Assembly: GCA_001873105.1 (NCBI GenBank)
Contig: MNYN01000083.1
Span: 1 to 58,915, forward strand
Direction of reading: 5' to 3'
Length of the DNA stretch: 58,915 bases
Origin: Flavobacteriaceae bacterium CG2_30_34_30
Lineage (GTDB): Bacteria > Bacteroidota > Bacteroidia > Flavobacteriales > Flavobacteriaceae
The notes beneath the pieces were generated by a model that saw only the letters and a list, made by a program, of their open reading frames with translations, had not been told where the DNA came from and did no database searches. Numbering within the stretch: the stretch's first letter is position 1; the number at the start of each line of letters is the position of its first letter. Positions 9,423 to 17,522 of the stretch are shown piece by piece. A program made the position numbers and the translations under genes.

Positions 9423-9956
9423 ATGAAACGAATTATCTTAGTAATTTTTGCAACTTGTTTTGCAATAACTACGAATGCACAAGGCATTGACTTTGGAGTA
9501 AAAGCAGGTGCTAATTTTTCTACGATTACTGATGCATCTGGATTTGATAACAAAACAGGTTTTCACGCCGGAATATTTTTGGGACTTAAGTTTACTGACA
9601 AATTAGCGTTGCAACCGGAATTGCTTTATTCGCAACAAGGTGCAGAATTTAATGCCGGAAAATTTGACTTGGATTATGTAAATATTCCTGTGGTATTAAA
9701 ATTATATTTGATACAAGGGTTAAACCTGCAAGTAGGCCCTCAGTTTGGTTTTGTAGTAAACGATGATATAGAAAATATTGGTGTATTGGCAAAAAACAAA
9801 GATTTTGATTTTTCAGGTGTTGTAGGAGCAGGTTATGATTTGCCTTTAGGACTTCGCATAGATGCTAGGTACAATTTTGGACTTAGCGATGTTATAGAAT
9901 CAGAAAGCTGGAAAAACGGCGTGTTTTCCTTAGCACTTGGATATTCGTTTTTATAA
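9423..9956 (+). CDS. outer membrane beta-barrel protein (PorT/OmpX-like family)
   Basis: 177 residues with a signal peptide cut near AQG (about 1-19), followed by alternating polar/hydrophobic strands typical of a small eight-stranded barrel: FGVKAGANFSTI, FHAGIFLGLKF, LALQPELLYSQQGAEF, and a C-terminal GVFSLALGYSFL ending with an aromatic-hydrophobic pair. This matches the outer-membrane beta-barrel domain (PF13568) common in Bacteroidota. It has its own promoter box and terminator, so it is monocistronic. The specific role is unknown. Confidence 0.85.
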   Translation: MKRIILVIFATCFAITTNAQGIDFGVKAGANFSTITDASGFDNKTGFHAGIFLGLKFTDKLALQPELLYSQQGAEFNAGKFDLDYVNIPVVLKLYLIQGLNLQVGPQFGFVVNDDIENIGVLAKNKDFDFSGVVGAGYDLPLGLRIDARYNFGLSDVIESESWKNGVFSLALGYSFL

Positions 9957-9971
9957 TGAGTTTTTAAAAAT

Positions 9972-10005
9972 AAAAAAGTGGAAGCATTTAACTTCCACTT
10001 TTTTT
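9972..10005. terminator. bidirectional intrinsic terminator between barrel gene and DoxX gene
   Basis: A 13-bp perfect stem (AAAAAAGTGGAAG at 9972-9984 with CTTCCACTTTTTT at 9992-10004) with a 7-nt loop. The A/T flanks give a U-tract in either direction, and the element lies between two convergent genes. Confidence 0.85.
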
Positions 10006-10029
10006 ATGTTCAAATTAGCTAAATATAAT

Positions 10030-10401
10030 TTAAACGTGGCTTTTAAATTTATCCCAATGCGCTATATATAATATAACCGTCAATATTGCTACAATAGCAC
10101 CCGGTAAAATATTTTTAATATCTAAAACTAAATGAAATAGGAGAATGTTTACAACTAAAGGTGCTAAAATTAATAAAGCAAAGCTAACCTTTGCGTTAAA
10201 CAACAACAATAATCCTGCAATAATTTCAACCAAAGCAATAAGTGGAAACATATACCCTGTTGCCATTAAAGCTCCCATAAAATTTTGAGCAGCTTCCGGC
10301 ATTTCCATTGGAGGCATAAAATTGAAAAATTTATTAGCTCCAAAAATAATTAGTGCTAGGCCTAATAAAATACGAGAAATTAAACTAATTTTTGTGTTCA
10401 T
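10030..10401 (-). CDS. DoxX-like small integral membrane protein
   Basis: 123 residues with four hydrophobic helices: the opening ISRILLGLALIIFGANKFF, then MATGYMFPLIALVEIIAGLLLL, a middle LLILAPLVVNILLF and GAIVAILTVILYI. This is the topology of the DoxX/DoxD-like family. Members are linked to quinone or thiosulfate redox chemistry in a few archaea and bacteria, but most are uncharacterised. The gene stands alone, transcribed toward the shared terminator. A second DoxX-family gene lies at 37512-37934. Confidence 0.8.
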   Translation of the reverse strand: MNTKISLISRILLGLALIIFGANKFFNFMPPMEMPEAAQNFMGALMATGYMFPLIALVEIIAGLLLLFNAKVSFALLILAPLVVNILLFHLVLDIKNILPGAIVAILTVILYIAHWDKFKSHV

Positions 10402-10498
10402 TTTTTAAGGTTTTAGTGATTATTCGTATTAAAAGTAAACAATTTTAATTAAAAATTATTTTTTTTTTGAAATATTCACCGGATGCTTAAATTTTGAA

Positions 10499-10506
10499 TA
10501 CTTTTG
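10499..10506 (+). promoter_or_regulatory. -7 promoter box almost abutting the aroQ start
   Basis: TACTTTTG matches TAnnTTTG and ends only 4 nt before the aroQ ATG at 10511. If used, transcription would begin at or a few bases from the start codon, giving a leaderless or nearly leaderless mRNA. No well-spaced -33 element is visible. Confidence 0.4.
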
Positions 10507-10510
10507 ATTT

Positions 10511-10927
10511 ATGAAAATAATTATTATAAACGGGCCCAATATAAATCTCTTAGGTAAACGAGAAAAAGGTATCTATGGTAAAAAAAGTTTTGACGATTTT
10601 TTTGTAGAACTTCAATTTAAATTTAGAGAGATTGAACTCACCCATTTCCAATCGAATGTGGAAGGTGAAATTATAAATAAAATCCAAGAAATTGGATATT
10701 TTTATGATGGCATTATTTTAAATGCCGCCGCTTATACACACACTTCTGTTGCTATAGGCGATGCTGTTAAAGCAATTTCTACACCAGTTGTTGAAGTGCA
10801 TATTTCCAATACTTTTTCTAGAGAAGATTTTAGGCATATTTCCTTTATTGCACCAAATGCCAAGGGAGTCATCGCCGGTTTTGGATTGCAAAGTTACGAA
10901 CTTGCCATTATCAGTTTTATAAAATAA
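10511..10927 (+). CDS. aroQ: type II 3-dehydroquinate dehydratase
   Basis: Catalyses the third step of the shikimate pathway, 3-dehydroquinate to 3-dehydroshikimate, as a dodecameric cytosolic enzyme. The 138-residue length is typical. Key residues: INGPNINLLGKRE at the N-terminus, catalytic Tyr22 on the flexible lid (GIYGKKSF), the LNAAAYTHTSVAI loop (70-82) and catalytic His97 in VEVHISN. The lid reads REKGIYG where REPEIYG-like sequences are usual, a small deviation. It is divergent from the DoxX gene, and a promoter box lies almost on the start codon. Confidence 0.95.
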   Translation: MKIIIINGPNINLLGKREKGIYGKKSFDDFFVELQFKFREIELTHFQSNVEGEIINKIQEIGYFYDGIILNAAAYTHTSVAIGDAVKAISTPVVEVHISNTFSREDFRHISFIAPNAKGVIAGFGLQSYELAIISFIK

Positions 10928-11027
10928 CCACTTCAAAATAAAAAAGGCTTATGTAAATTTCAGTAGTGGGAAGGATGCAGTTTCATAACCCAAAACTTTT
11001 AACCCGAAATCCTATCAGATTAAAAAT

Positions 11028-11059
11028 AAAAAGCACCAAATTTTAATTTGGCGCTTTTT
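11028..11059. terminator. bidirectional terminator between aroQ and lpdA
   Basis: Arms AAAAAGCACCAAATT and AATTTGGCGCTTTTT form a 15-bp stem with a single A-C mismatch in the plus-strand RNA, which becomes a G-U pair in the minus-strand RNA. It therefore probably works best for lpdA. It lies between convergent genes. Confidence 0.8.
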
Positions 11060-11074
11060 AAAATCTAAAATCTT

Positions 11075-12451
11075 TTACAAGTGAATTACTTCACCATAAG
11101 CATCAGCCACAGCTTCCATAACCGCTTCACTCATTGTGGGGTGCGGGTGTATGGTTTTTAAAACTTCGTGGCCTGTGGTTTCTAATTTTCTACCTAAAAC
11201 AGCTTCAGCTATCATATCGGTTACACCGGCACCAATCATATGACATCCTAACCATTCACCGTATTTGGCATCAAAAATAACCTTAATAAAACCGTCTGGA
11301 GTTCCTGCAGCTTTTGCTTTTCCTGAGGCTGAAAAAGGAAACTTTCCTATTTTTAATTCGTAACCTGCTTCTTTGGCTTGTTTTTCGGTCATACCAACGC
11401 TGGCAATTTCAGGAGTGGCATAGGTACATCCTGGTATATTACCATAATCAATAGCTTCCACATGGATTCCTTTTATTTTTTCTACACAAGTAATACCTTC
11501 TGCTGAGGCAACATGTGCTAAAGCAGGTCCGGGAATAACATCTCCAATGGCATAATACCCGGGAATATTGGTTTGGTACCATTCGTTTACCAAAATTTTG
11601 TCTTTATCTACCACAATACCCACGTCTTCTAAACCTATATTCTCGATGTTTGATTTTATGCCTACTGCTGAAAGTACAATATCGGCTTCTAAAATTTCTT
11701 CGCCTTTTGGCGTTTTTACTTTTGCTTTTAAAACTTTCCCGGAGGTATCTACTGATTCAACAGAGGAGTTGATCATCACTTTAATTCCCGCTTTTTTGAT
11801 AGAGCGCTCAAATTGTTTAGAAATATCTTCATCTTCTAAAGGAACTACATTTGGAAGAAATTCTACAATGGTTACATCAGTTCCCATGGCATTATAAAAA
11901 TGTCCAAATTCTACTCCTATCGCGCCGCTACCAACAATAATCATTTTCTTTGGTTGTGTTTTTAAAGACATGGCTTCGCGATAACCAATTACTTTTTTTC
12001 CATCTTGTTTTAAACTTGGAAGCTCTCGCGAACGTGCACCGGTGGCAATAATAATATGGTCTGCACTATATTCCTTTCCATCTACTTCTACTTTTTTCCC
12101 GGGTTTTAATTTTCCAAAACCGTTGATGACATCTATTTTGTTTTTTTTCATCAAAAACTGAACGCCTTTGCTCATAGCATCAGCAACACCTCTACTTCTG
12201 TCAATAACTTTGGTGAAATCTTTATCCGCATCTTTTAGGGTTAGTCCGTAATCCTCTGCGTGTTTTAAATAATCAAAAACCTGAGCGCTTTTTAATAAGG
12301 CTTTTGTGGGAATACATCCCCAATTTAAACAAACCCCGCCAAGACTTTCTTTTTCAATTACTGCGGTTTTAAAACCTAATTGGGATGCACGAATTGCGGT
12401 TACATAGCCGCCGGGTCCACTTCCTAAAACAATGATGTCGTATTTATTCAT
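11075..12451 (-). CDS. lpdA: dihydrolipoyl dehydrogenase (E3)
   Basis: FAD enzyme that reoxidises dihydrolipoamide in the pyruvate and 2-oxoglutarate dehydrogenase complexes and the glycine cleavage system, passing electrons to NAD+. 458 residues. The FAD-binding GSGPGG starts at about 10, the redox disulfide is C41/C46 in GGVCLNWGCIPTK, the NAD-binding motif is GSGAIGVEFG, and the C-terminal dimerisation domain carries the catalytic HPHPTMSEA. No E1/E2 genes are nearby, so it is a shared E3. A relative with a different active-site context lies at 43101-44468. Confidence 0.95.
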   Translation of the reverse strand: MNKYDIIVLGSGPGGYVTAIRASQLGFKTAVIEKESLGGVCLNWGCIPTKALLKSAQVFDYLKHAEDYGLTLKDADKDFTKVIDRSRGVADAMSKGVQFLMKKNKIDVINGFGKLKPGKKVEVDGKEYSADHIIIATGARSRELPSLKQDGKKVIGYREAMSLKTQPKKMIIVGSGAIGVEFGHFYNAMGTDVTIVEFLPNVVPLEDEDISKQFERSIKKAGIKVMINSSVESVDTSGKVLKAKVKTPKGEEILEADIVLSAVGIKSNIENIGLEDVGIVVDKDKILVNEWYQTNIPGYYAIGDVIPGPALAHVASAEGITCVEKIKGIHVEAIDYGNIPGCTYATPEIASVGMTEKQAKEAGYELKIGKFPFSASGKAKAAGTPDGFIKVIFDAKYGEWLGCHMIGAGVTDMIAEAVLGRKLETTGHEVLKTIHPHPTMSEAVMEAVADAYGEVIHL

Positions 12452-12520
12452 TTTTATGTGATTTTTTTCATTAAGAATTTCGCTACGAATTTACGCAATA
12501 AGGTTGGAATGAGAAAAGAA

Positions 12521-12552
12521 AAAAGTCCTTTGAATTTTTCCAGAGGACTTTT
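12521..12552 (-). terminator. terminator after the msrB pair
   Basis: AGGACTTTT (12544-12552) and AAAAGTCCT (12521-12529) pair as a 9-bp stem. On the minus strand this is followed by a T-rich run, 21 nt downstream of the distal msrB stop codon. Confidence 0.75.
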
Positions 12553-12572
12553 GCTTATCTATAGTACATTTT

Positions 12573-12971
12573 TTACTCTTTAAAATCGAGACTTAATGAA
12601 TTTATACAGTATCGCTGACCGGTCGCTGTAGGGCCGTCGTTAAAAACATGTCCTAGATGACTTCCACAAGTGGCACAAAGAATTTCGGTGCGCACCATAC
12701 CAAAAGTTTTGTCTTTTATATAGGTAACGGTACCTTCAATTGCTTGGTCAAAGGAGGGCCAGCCACAACCGCTGTCAAATTTAGCATCGCTAACAAACAA
12801 TTCTGTTTTACAAGCAGCACATTGATATATTCCTTTTTCTTTATGTAAATTGTACACTCCTGTAAAAGGTCTTTCTGTTCCCTTTTTTCGCAGGATTTGG
12901 TATTTTTCTTCCCCCAATTCTTTTAACCATTGGGTTTCTGTTTTTTGGATGGGATATATTTTTTCGGTCAT
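12573..12971 (-). CDS. msrB: peptide-methionine (R)-S-oxide reductase, cytosolic copy
   Basis: Repairs methionine-R-sulfoxide in proteins. 132 residues with no signal peptide. The zinc site has C51/C54 (CAAC) and C99/C102 (CATC). The catalytic cysteine is C122 in RYCINSLSLDF, and C69 in SGCGWPSF may act as the resolving cysteine. Its start overlaps the stop of the upstream msrB by 4 nt (ATGA), so the two are translationally coupled. Lacking an export signal, it should act in the cytoplasm while its partner acts in the envelope. Confidence 0.93.
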   Translation of the reverse strand: MTEKIYPIQKTETQWLKELGEEKYQILRKKGTERPFTGVYNLHKEKGIYQCAACKTELFVSDAKFDSGCGWPSFDQAIEGTVTYIKDKTFGMVRTEILCATCGSHLGHVFNDGPTATGQRYCINSLSLDFKE

Positions 12972-13450
12972 TGTTTTTTAGGAATAAATTTTAGTGCAAC
13001 ACCGTTAATGCAATGCCGCATACCGGTTGTATTTTTAGGGCCATCATCAAACACATGCCCCAAATGACTTCCACAGTTGGAACATTTTAATTCGGAGCGC
13101 GCATACCCAATTTTGTAATCTACATCATATTCGATATTTTTTTCTATCGCACGATCAAAAGAGGGCCATCCTGTTCCGGAATCAAATTTGTACTCAGATT
13201 TATATAAAGGCACACCACAAGCTTTGCATACATAAATACCTTCGACCTTGTTTTTATTTAAAGGACTAGAAAATGCTCGTTCTGTTCCGGCTTGTCTTAA
13301 TACCGAATATTCTATATCAGAAAGTTGTGCTTTCCATTGGGTTTCGGTTTTTACTACAGCATATTTTTGTACCTCCTTTTTAATTTCTTGTGCTTTTGAA
13401 TTGCAACTAAAAGTGAGTATGGATAGTATTAAAATTGCGATTTTATTCAT
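12968..13450 (-). CDS. msrB: peptide-methionine (R)-S-oxide reductase, probably exported or lipid-anchored
   Basis: 160 residues: an N-terminal export signal with Cys16 in a lipobox-like TFSC, then the MsrB fold. Zinc cysteines are C75/C78 and C123/C126; the catalytic cysteine is C147 in MRHCINGVALKF. The position that is Cys69 in the downstream paralogue is Thr93 here (SGTGWPSF), so the reductive half-reaction must use another cysteine or an external thiol. HCING instead of YCINS marks a divergent subfamily. First gene of a two-gene operon. The likely role is repair of oxidised envelope proteins. The lipobox is not canonical, so plain secretion is possible. Confidence 0.9.
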   Translation of the reverse strand: MNKIAILILSILTFSCNSKAQEIKKEVQKYAVVKTETQWKAQLSDIEYSVLRQAGTERAFSSPLNKNKVEGIYVCKACGVPLYKSEYKFDSGTGWPSFDRAIEKNIEYDVDYKIGYARSELKCSNCGSHLGHVFDDGPKNTTGMRHCINGVALKFIPKKQ

Positions 13451-13522
13451 AATTAATAAAAATTAAATAGTTGTATAAAATATTTACGTTTTAAATTATG
13501 ATAGGGTTTTGAAAATAACATT

Positions 13523-14029
13523 TTAATCTATTTTTAATGCATGCATAACCGCATGGTAATCGGTGATATCCACACCACTTTTAAATCCAAAATCGGCTGG
13601 AACAATAACAAAACGAAAGGTTTGATTTTGTGTAAAACCAGCTCCTAAAGTGCTTAAATCAAAATTTCCGTCAATTATTAATTTTACATCAAAAAAGGTG
13701 TGGTTATAAACATATTGAATAATATCACCACCACCTAAAAAGAAATTTTGGGGTATTAAACTCCAAGCATCTACATTATTTGGTAATTCTTCATCAAGTC
13801 TATACACCAATATAGCATCCGATTCAAAAACTTCTATACTGGTAGGTATATCGACAACCACCTCTTGAAGCTGCGTAGCCGGAACAAATTGAAAATTAAC
13901 GGTTCTCTCAAAAGTTTGTCCTAAAAACAAACCACCATCCTGGCCATCAAAACCAGGCGGCCCTTGTGGTCCTTCACAAGAAGAAAAAATAAATGCAGAT
14001 AAAAACAGGATAAAATGGAAATTTTTCAT
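13523..14029 (-). CDS. putative lipoprotein with short collagen-like segment
   Basis: 168 residues. A signal peptide ends in SSC with Cys18 as the lipid-attachment residue, followed by a short Gly-X-Y run (GPQGPPGFDGQDGG, about 20-33) of collagen type. The remaining roughly 130 residues are beta-rich with many aromatic residues and no recognised domain. Proteins of this shape, a lipidated Cys plus a brief collagen-like linker, are frequent in flavobacterial genomes. The linker may hold the domain away from the membrane. Function unknown. Monocistronic. Confidence 0.75.
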   Translation of the reverse strand: MKNFHFILFLSAFIFSSCEGPQGPPGFDGQDGGLFLGQTFERTVNFQFVPATQLQEVVVDIPTSIEVFESDAILVYRLDEELPNNVDAWSLIPQNFFLGGGDIIQYVYNHTFFDVKLIIDGNFDLSTLGAGFTQNQTFRFVIVPADFGFKSGVDITDYHAVMHALKID

Positions 14030-14159
14030 AAGTATATAATTTTAAGATATTTTAAAGTTTTTGCAAAAGCTATACCAAAAATTTTAGATAGTGTTTTTAA
14101 GAGGGTAATACTACGAGATTTTACAAATTTTTATATCACAAAATTGGTTAAAAAATATT

Positions 14160-14187
14160 TTTGAAGTACAAGTTTTTTATAATTTTG
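14160..14187 (+). promoter_or_regulatory. promoter for the M48 protease gene
   Basis: TTTG at 14160-14163 and TAATTTTG at 14180-14187, separated by 16 nt; the -7 box ends 25 nt before the ATG at 14213. The spacer is slightly short against the usual 17-23 nt. Confidence 0.5.
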
Positions 14188-14212
14188 AACTAACAAGAAA
14201 AAAAAACGAGAT

Positions 14213-15034
14213 ATGAAAATAAAAAGTTCTTTCATTTATATTGTACTAATGACTACAATAATTGCCTGTACGACGAATCCTTTTACAGGTAAACAAACCT
14301 TAGCTCTAGTTCCTAATTCTCAAATTTTGCCGATGTCTTTTCAAGAGTATGGTGTATTTCTTTCTGAAAATAAGGTAATAAAAGGAACATCAGATGCCAA
14401 TAGAATTAAAAATATTGGACAAAAAATTGCAACTGCTTCTGAACGTTGGTTAAATGCTAATGGCTATGCAGGCTATTTAAACGAATACCAATGGGATTAT
14501 AATTTAGTTCAAGACGACGCTGTTAATGCTTGGTGTATGCCTGGAGGGAAAATTGTTTTCTACACCGGAATTTTACCTATTGCCAATACCGATGCAAGAA
14601 TAGCAGCCGTAATGGGTCACGAAGTTGCACATGCGCTTGCCAATCATGGGCAACAACGTATGAGTGCCGGACAATTACAACAATTGGGTGCCGTTGCCGG
14701 GAATGTAGCATTATCAAAAAATCCCGAAAATCAGGCTATTTTCAATACGGCTTATGGTATTGGTTCGAATGTAGGTGTTATGCTTCCTTTTAGTAGAAGT
14801 CATGAAACCGAAGCCGATAAAATTGGTTTAACCCTAATGGCTATAGCAGGATATGACCCGGCAGAAGCATCTGAATTATGGAGACGTATGCAAACAAATG
14901 CTGGAGGTCAAGCTCCACCTGAATTTTTAAGCACACACCCTGCCAGCGATACGAGAATAAATAATATCAACTCATGGGTTGCTGGAGCAAAAGCAGAAGC
15001 GAGAAAATATGGTGTTACTACTTTTCAAAAATAA
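14213..15034 (+). CDS. M48 family metalloprotease, lipoprotein (LoiP/BepA-like)
   Basis: A predicted lipid-anchored zinc protease of the envelope. 273 residues; signal peptide with lipobox IIAC (Cys19). The zinc motif is HEVAH with H136, E137 and H140, and the third ligand is the Glu in SHETEADKIG. FLSTHPASDTRI near the C-terminus is characteristic of the bacterial M48 group that includes LoiP and BepA, which handle misfolded outer-membrane proteins. No TPR domain is present, so it is closer to LoiP in build. It ends in a strong terminator. Confidence 0.9.
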   Translation: MKIKSSFIYIVLMTTIIACTTNPFTGKQTLALVPNSQILPMSFQEYGVFLSENKVIKGTSDANRIKNIGQKIATASERWLNANGYAGYLNEYQWDYNLVQDDAVNAWCMPGGKIVFYTGILPIANTDARIAAVMGHEVAHALANHGQQRMSAGQLQQLGAVAGNVALSKNPENQAIFNTAYGIGSNVGVMLPFSRSHETEADKIGLTLMAIAGYDPAEASELWRRMQTNAGGQAPPEFLSTHPASDTRINNINSWVAGAKAEARKYGVTTFQK

Positions 15035-15075
15035 TGTAGTAATAACCTATTACATCATTTATTTTTCTATTTTAG

Positions 15076-15102
15076 AAGCTGCCAATTTTGGCAGCTTTTT
15101 TT
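15076..15102 (+). terminator. terminator whose U-tract touches the next start codon
   Basis: AAGCTGCC (15076-15083) and GGCAGCTT (15090-15097) form a perfect 8-bp stem with a 6-nt loop, followed by five more T residues. The T-run ends at 15102 and the ATG of the MFS gene is at 15103. It should terminate the M48 transcript. Confidence 0.85.
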
Positions 15103-16452
15103 ATGAGAAACAGGATACAAAGACCACTAGTTAAAGGAAGTAGAAAATTATTATACGCTTGGGCTTTTTACGATTGGGCAAACTCGGTGTATAGTTTAGT
15201 GATTGCTTCCGCTATTTTTCCAATTTATTATCAGGCTTTATTTGATGCTGCTGATACAGACATGGTTACTGTCTTTGGTGGTCAAATACGAAGTACCCCT
15301 CTAATAAGTTATGTTACTGCTTCAGCATTTCTTGTAGTAGCCATTATTTCCCCCATCCTTTCCGGAATGGCCGATTATGTGGGAAATAAAAAAAATTATA
15401 TGAAATTCTTTTGTTATCTGGGAGCTCTTTCTTGTATTGGGTTATATTGGTTTGATTTAGCAACAATTTATTTTAGTTTGGCTTGTTATTTCTTTGCTTT
15501 AATAGGTTTCTGGGGAAGTTTGGTCTTTTATAATTCCTTTTTACCGGATATTGCCTTTTCAGAACAACAGGACAAAATAAGTGCGAGAGGATATTCATTA
15601 GGATATATAGGCAGTGTATTCTTACTTGTTTTCAATTTGGCGATGATTATGCAACCTCAATTTTTTGGTTTGGGGGAAGGGGGTACAGCAAGTTTTCAAG
15701 CGATGAAAATATCTTTCGTAATGGTAGGTATTTGGTGGATCGTTTTTAGCCAATATTCCTTCTATTTTTTACCGAAAGGAAACAAAACAGGAAAAAGAGT
15801 TACAAAAAACGTGTTATTTAATGGCTTTAAAGAATTGCAAAAAGTGCAACATTCGCTTATTGAAAGTCTGCAATTAAAAAGATATTTAACGGCCTTTTTT
15901 GTGTATAGCATGGCAGTGCAAACCGTAATGCTTGTGGCTACCTATTTTGGCGAACAGGAAATCGCTTGGGGCGACTCTTCCGAAAAAACTATCGGACTTA
16001 TTGTAAGTATTTTAATCATTCAATTGGTAGCCGTTTTAGGGGCTGAATTAACAGCAAAAGCTTCCTATAAATTTGGAAACATACCTACACTTATCGCAAT
16101 AAATAGTATTTGGCTAGTAATTTGTATCGTAGCATTTTTTATAAAGCAACCCATTCAGTTTTATATTACCGCTAGTTTTGTTGGGTTGGTAATGGGAGGC
16201 ATTCAGTCGTTATCGAGATCCACCTATTCTAAATTTCTTCCTGAAACAAAAGATACTACTTCTTATTTTAGTTTTTATGACGTCACAGAAAAAATTGGAA
16301 TTGTCATAGGAATGCTTATTTACGGATTTATCGATCAAATTACCGGAAGTATGCGTAATTCAATCTTATTTCTTGTGGTGTTTTTCTTTATTGGAATTGT
16401 TTTATTACTTCGTGTACCTAAAAGAGTTCCTACCGTTTTCTCTGATAAATAA
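15103..16452 (+). CDS. MFS transporter, UMF1/Atg22-like family
   Basis: A 12-helix inner-membrane permease of 449 residues. The diagnostic opening LLYAWAFYDWANSVYSLVIA and the later QSLSRSTYSKFLP match the vacuole-effluxer (Atg22-like) UMF1 branch of the major facilitator superfamily. Bacterial members have no firm substrate; amino-acid or nucleoside-type efflux is suggested by homology only. A TTG at 15088 would extend the frame by 5 codons, but those codons are the terminator stem and U-tract, so the ATG at 15103 is preferred. With the terminator directly in front, either the mRNA starts very late or translation initiates within the U-tract context. Confidence 0.85.
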   Translation: MRNRIQRPLVKGSRKLLYAWAFYDWANSVYSLVIASAIFPIYYQALFDAADTDMVTVFGGQIRSTPLISYVTASAFLVVAIISPILSGMADYVGNKKNYMKFFCYLGALSCIGLYWFDLATIYFSLACYFFALIGFWGSLVFYNSFLPDIAFSEQQDKISARGYSLGYIGSVFLLVFNLAMIMQPQFFGLGEGGTASFQAMKISFVMVGIWWIVFSQYSFYFLPKGNKTGKRVTKNVLFNGFKELQKVQHSLIESLQLKRYLTAFFVYSMAVQTVMLVATYFGEQEIAWGDSSEKTIGLIVSILIIQLVAVLGAELTAKASYKFGNIPTLIAINSIWLVICIVAFFIKQPIQFYITASFVGLVMGGIQSLSRSTYSKFLPETKDTTSYFSFYDVTEKIGIVIGMLIYGFIDQITGSMRNSILFLVVFFFIGIVLLLRVPKRVPTVFSDK

Positions 16453-16507
16453 ATATTTTTACTTAAGTTTGCCATATATCTTTAATCTAAACAAGTTTAC
16501 TTAACCT

Positions 16508-17425
16508 ATGAAACTGAATTCTTTATATGCATTTCTGCTTTTAAGTTTTTTTGCCCTTATTCATATTTCTTGTGAAAATGAACCTTTAGAAGGCGATTTT
16601 GTGTCAGATATTCCGGAAGAAGTTATCGCTTCTTTTACTGCAGTTGTTGAAGGAGTAACTTTTGTGGGGGATACAGCACGGGCGGTTACCCTAAGTGGTA
16701 TGACCACAATTACCGGAATTAAAGGGAATGGCGATATTATCGTGATGACATTTCAAGGAGTAGGGGTAGGTTCCTTCAATCTTACCGGAAATAGCGGAGA
16801 AGCTACTTTTGGAATAAGCTCTTCCCCCAACGCTTTTTCTACACAAAATGAAGGAGGTATTGGCGAAATTATCGTTACTCAATATGATGTGGATTTAGGT
16901 TTAGCTTCAGGTACTTTTGCCTTTGTTGCAACACGTGCTTTGGTAGATGCTAACGGACAACCTATTCTTGATGAAAATGGAAATCCTACCTTTGATAGCG
17001 TTACTGTAACCGATGGTATTTTTACGAATATACCTTTGGAAAGCGATGGAAGTACAACCTTACCGCCGGAAGAAGATTTTATGAGAGCAAGAATTGATAC
17101 TTTGGCTTTTGATACATCCAATATCACTATAGTAACTTCCGGATTTATCACGGTTCAAGGGGTGAACACCTTAACCAACGAAAGCTTAACGATTACTTTT
17201 CCTGAAACAACTGTACCTGGGACCTACGATTTGACTTTCACAGGCGAATATAGTGCTGGTTATTTTGATAATACAGTTACTTTTACTTCTAAAACAGGCG
17301 TGCTGACTATAATTGAAAATAGTGCTAGTTTATTACAATTTACGTTTAGTTTTGAGGCTTCTTTGTTGGAAGATGGTGAAATTGAACATGTCGTTACTGA
17401 CGGTCTTTTTCAATACTTTTTGTAA
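16508..17425 (+). CDS. putative lipoprotein with two DUF6252-like beta domains
   Basis: 305 residues. The signal peptide ends in HISC with Cys22 as the lipidation site, followed by an acidic stretch (ENEPLEGDF). Two copies of a beta-rich module follow, about 40-165 and 190-305. Each opens with a segment like FTAVVEGVTF or MRARIDTLAF and contains a TFxxxxVGSFNLT or TFPETTVPGTYDLT turn. The pattern resembles a Bacteroidota family of unknown function (DUF6252). Monocistronic, with its own terminator. Probably outer-membrane-anchored; its role is unknown. Confidence 0.75.
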   Translation: MKLNSLYAFLLLSFFALIHISCENEPLEGDFVSDIPEEVIASFTAVVEGVTFVGDTARAVTLSGMTTITGIKGNGDIIVMTFQGVGVGSFNLTGNSGEATFGISSSPNAFSTQNEGGIGEIIVTQYDVDLGLASGTFAFVATRALVDANGQPILDENGNPTFDSVTVTDGIFTNIPLESDGSTTLPPEEDFMRARIDTLAFDTSNITIVTSGFITVQGVNTLTNESLTITFPETTVPGTYDLTFTGEYSAGYFDNTVTFTSKTGVLTIIENSASLLQFTFSFEASLLEDGEIEHVVTDGLFQYFL

Positions 17426-17446
17426 TAAATATAGAGTAATAAATTG

Positions 17447-17478
17447 AAAGCCGTTAATGAATCATAAACGGCTTTTTT
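17447..17478 (+). terminator. terminator after the DUF6252-like lipoprotein
   Basis: AAAGCCGTT (17447-17455) pairs with AACGGCTTT (17467-17475) as a perfect 9-bp stem followed by a T-run. Its strength is on the plus strand; the minus strand has only a short T-run. Confidence 0.8.
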
Positions 17479-17522
17479 ATTGGACAATATTAATTTTTAA
17501 AATTAAAACTACTTGTTTCTAC

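Noticed and set aside
10928-11027. Possible small RNA downstream of aroQ
   Set aside because: No stable stem besides the shared terminator at 11028-11059 and no promoter box; probably just an intergenic tail.
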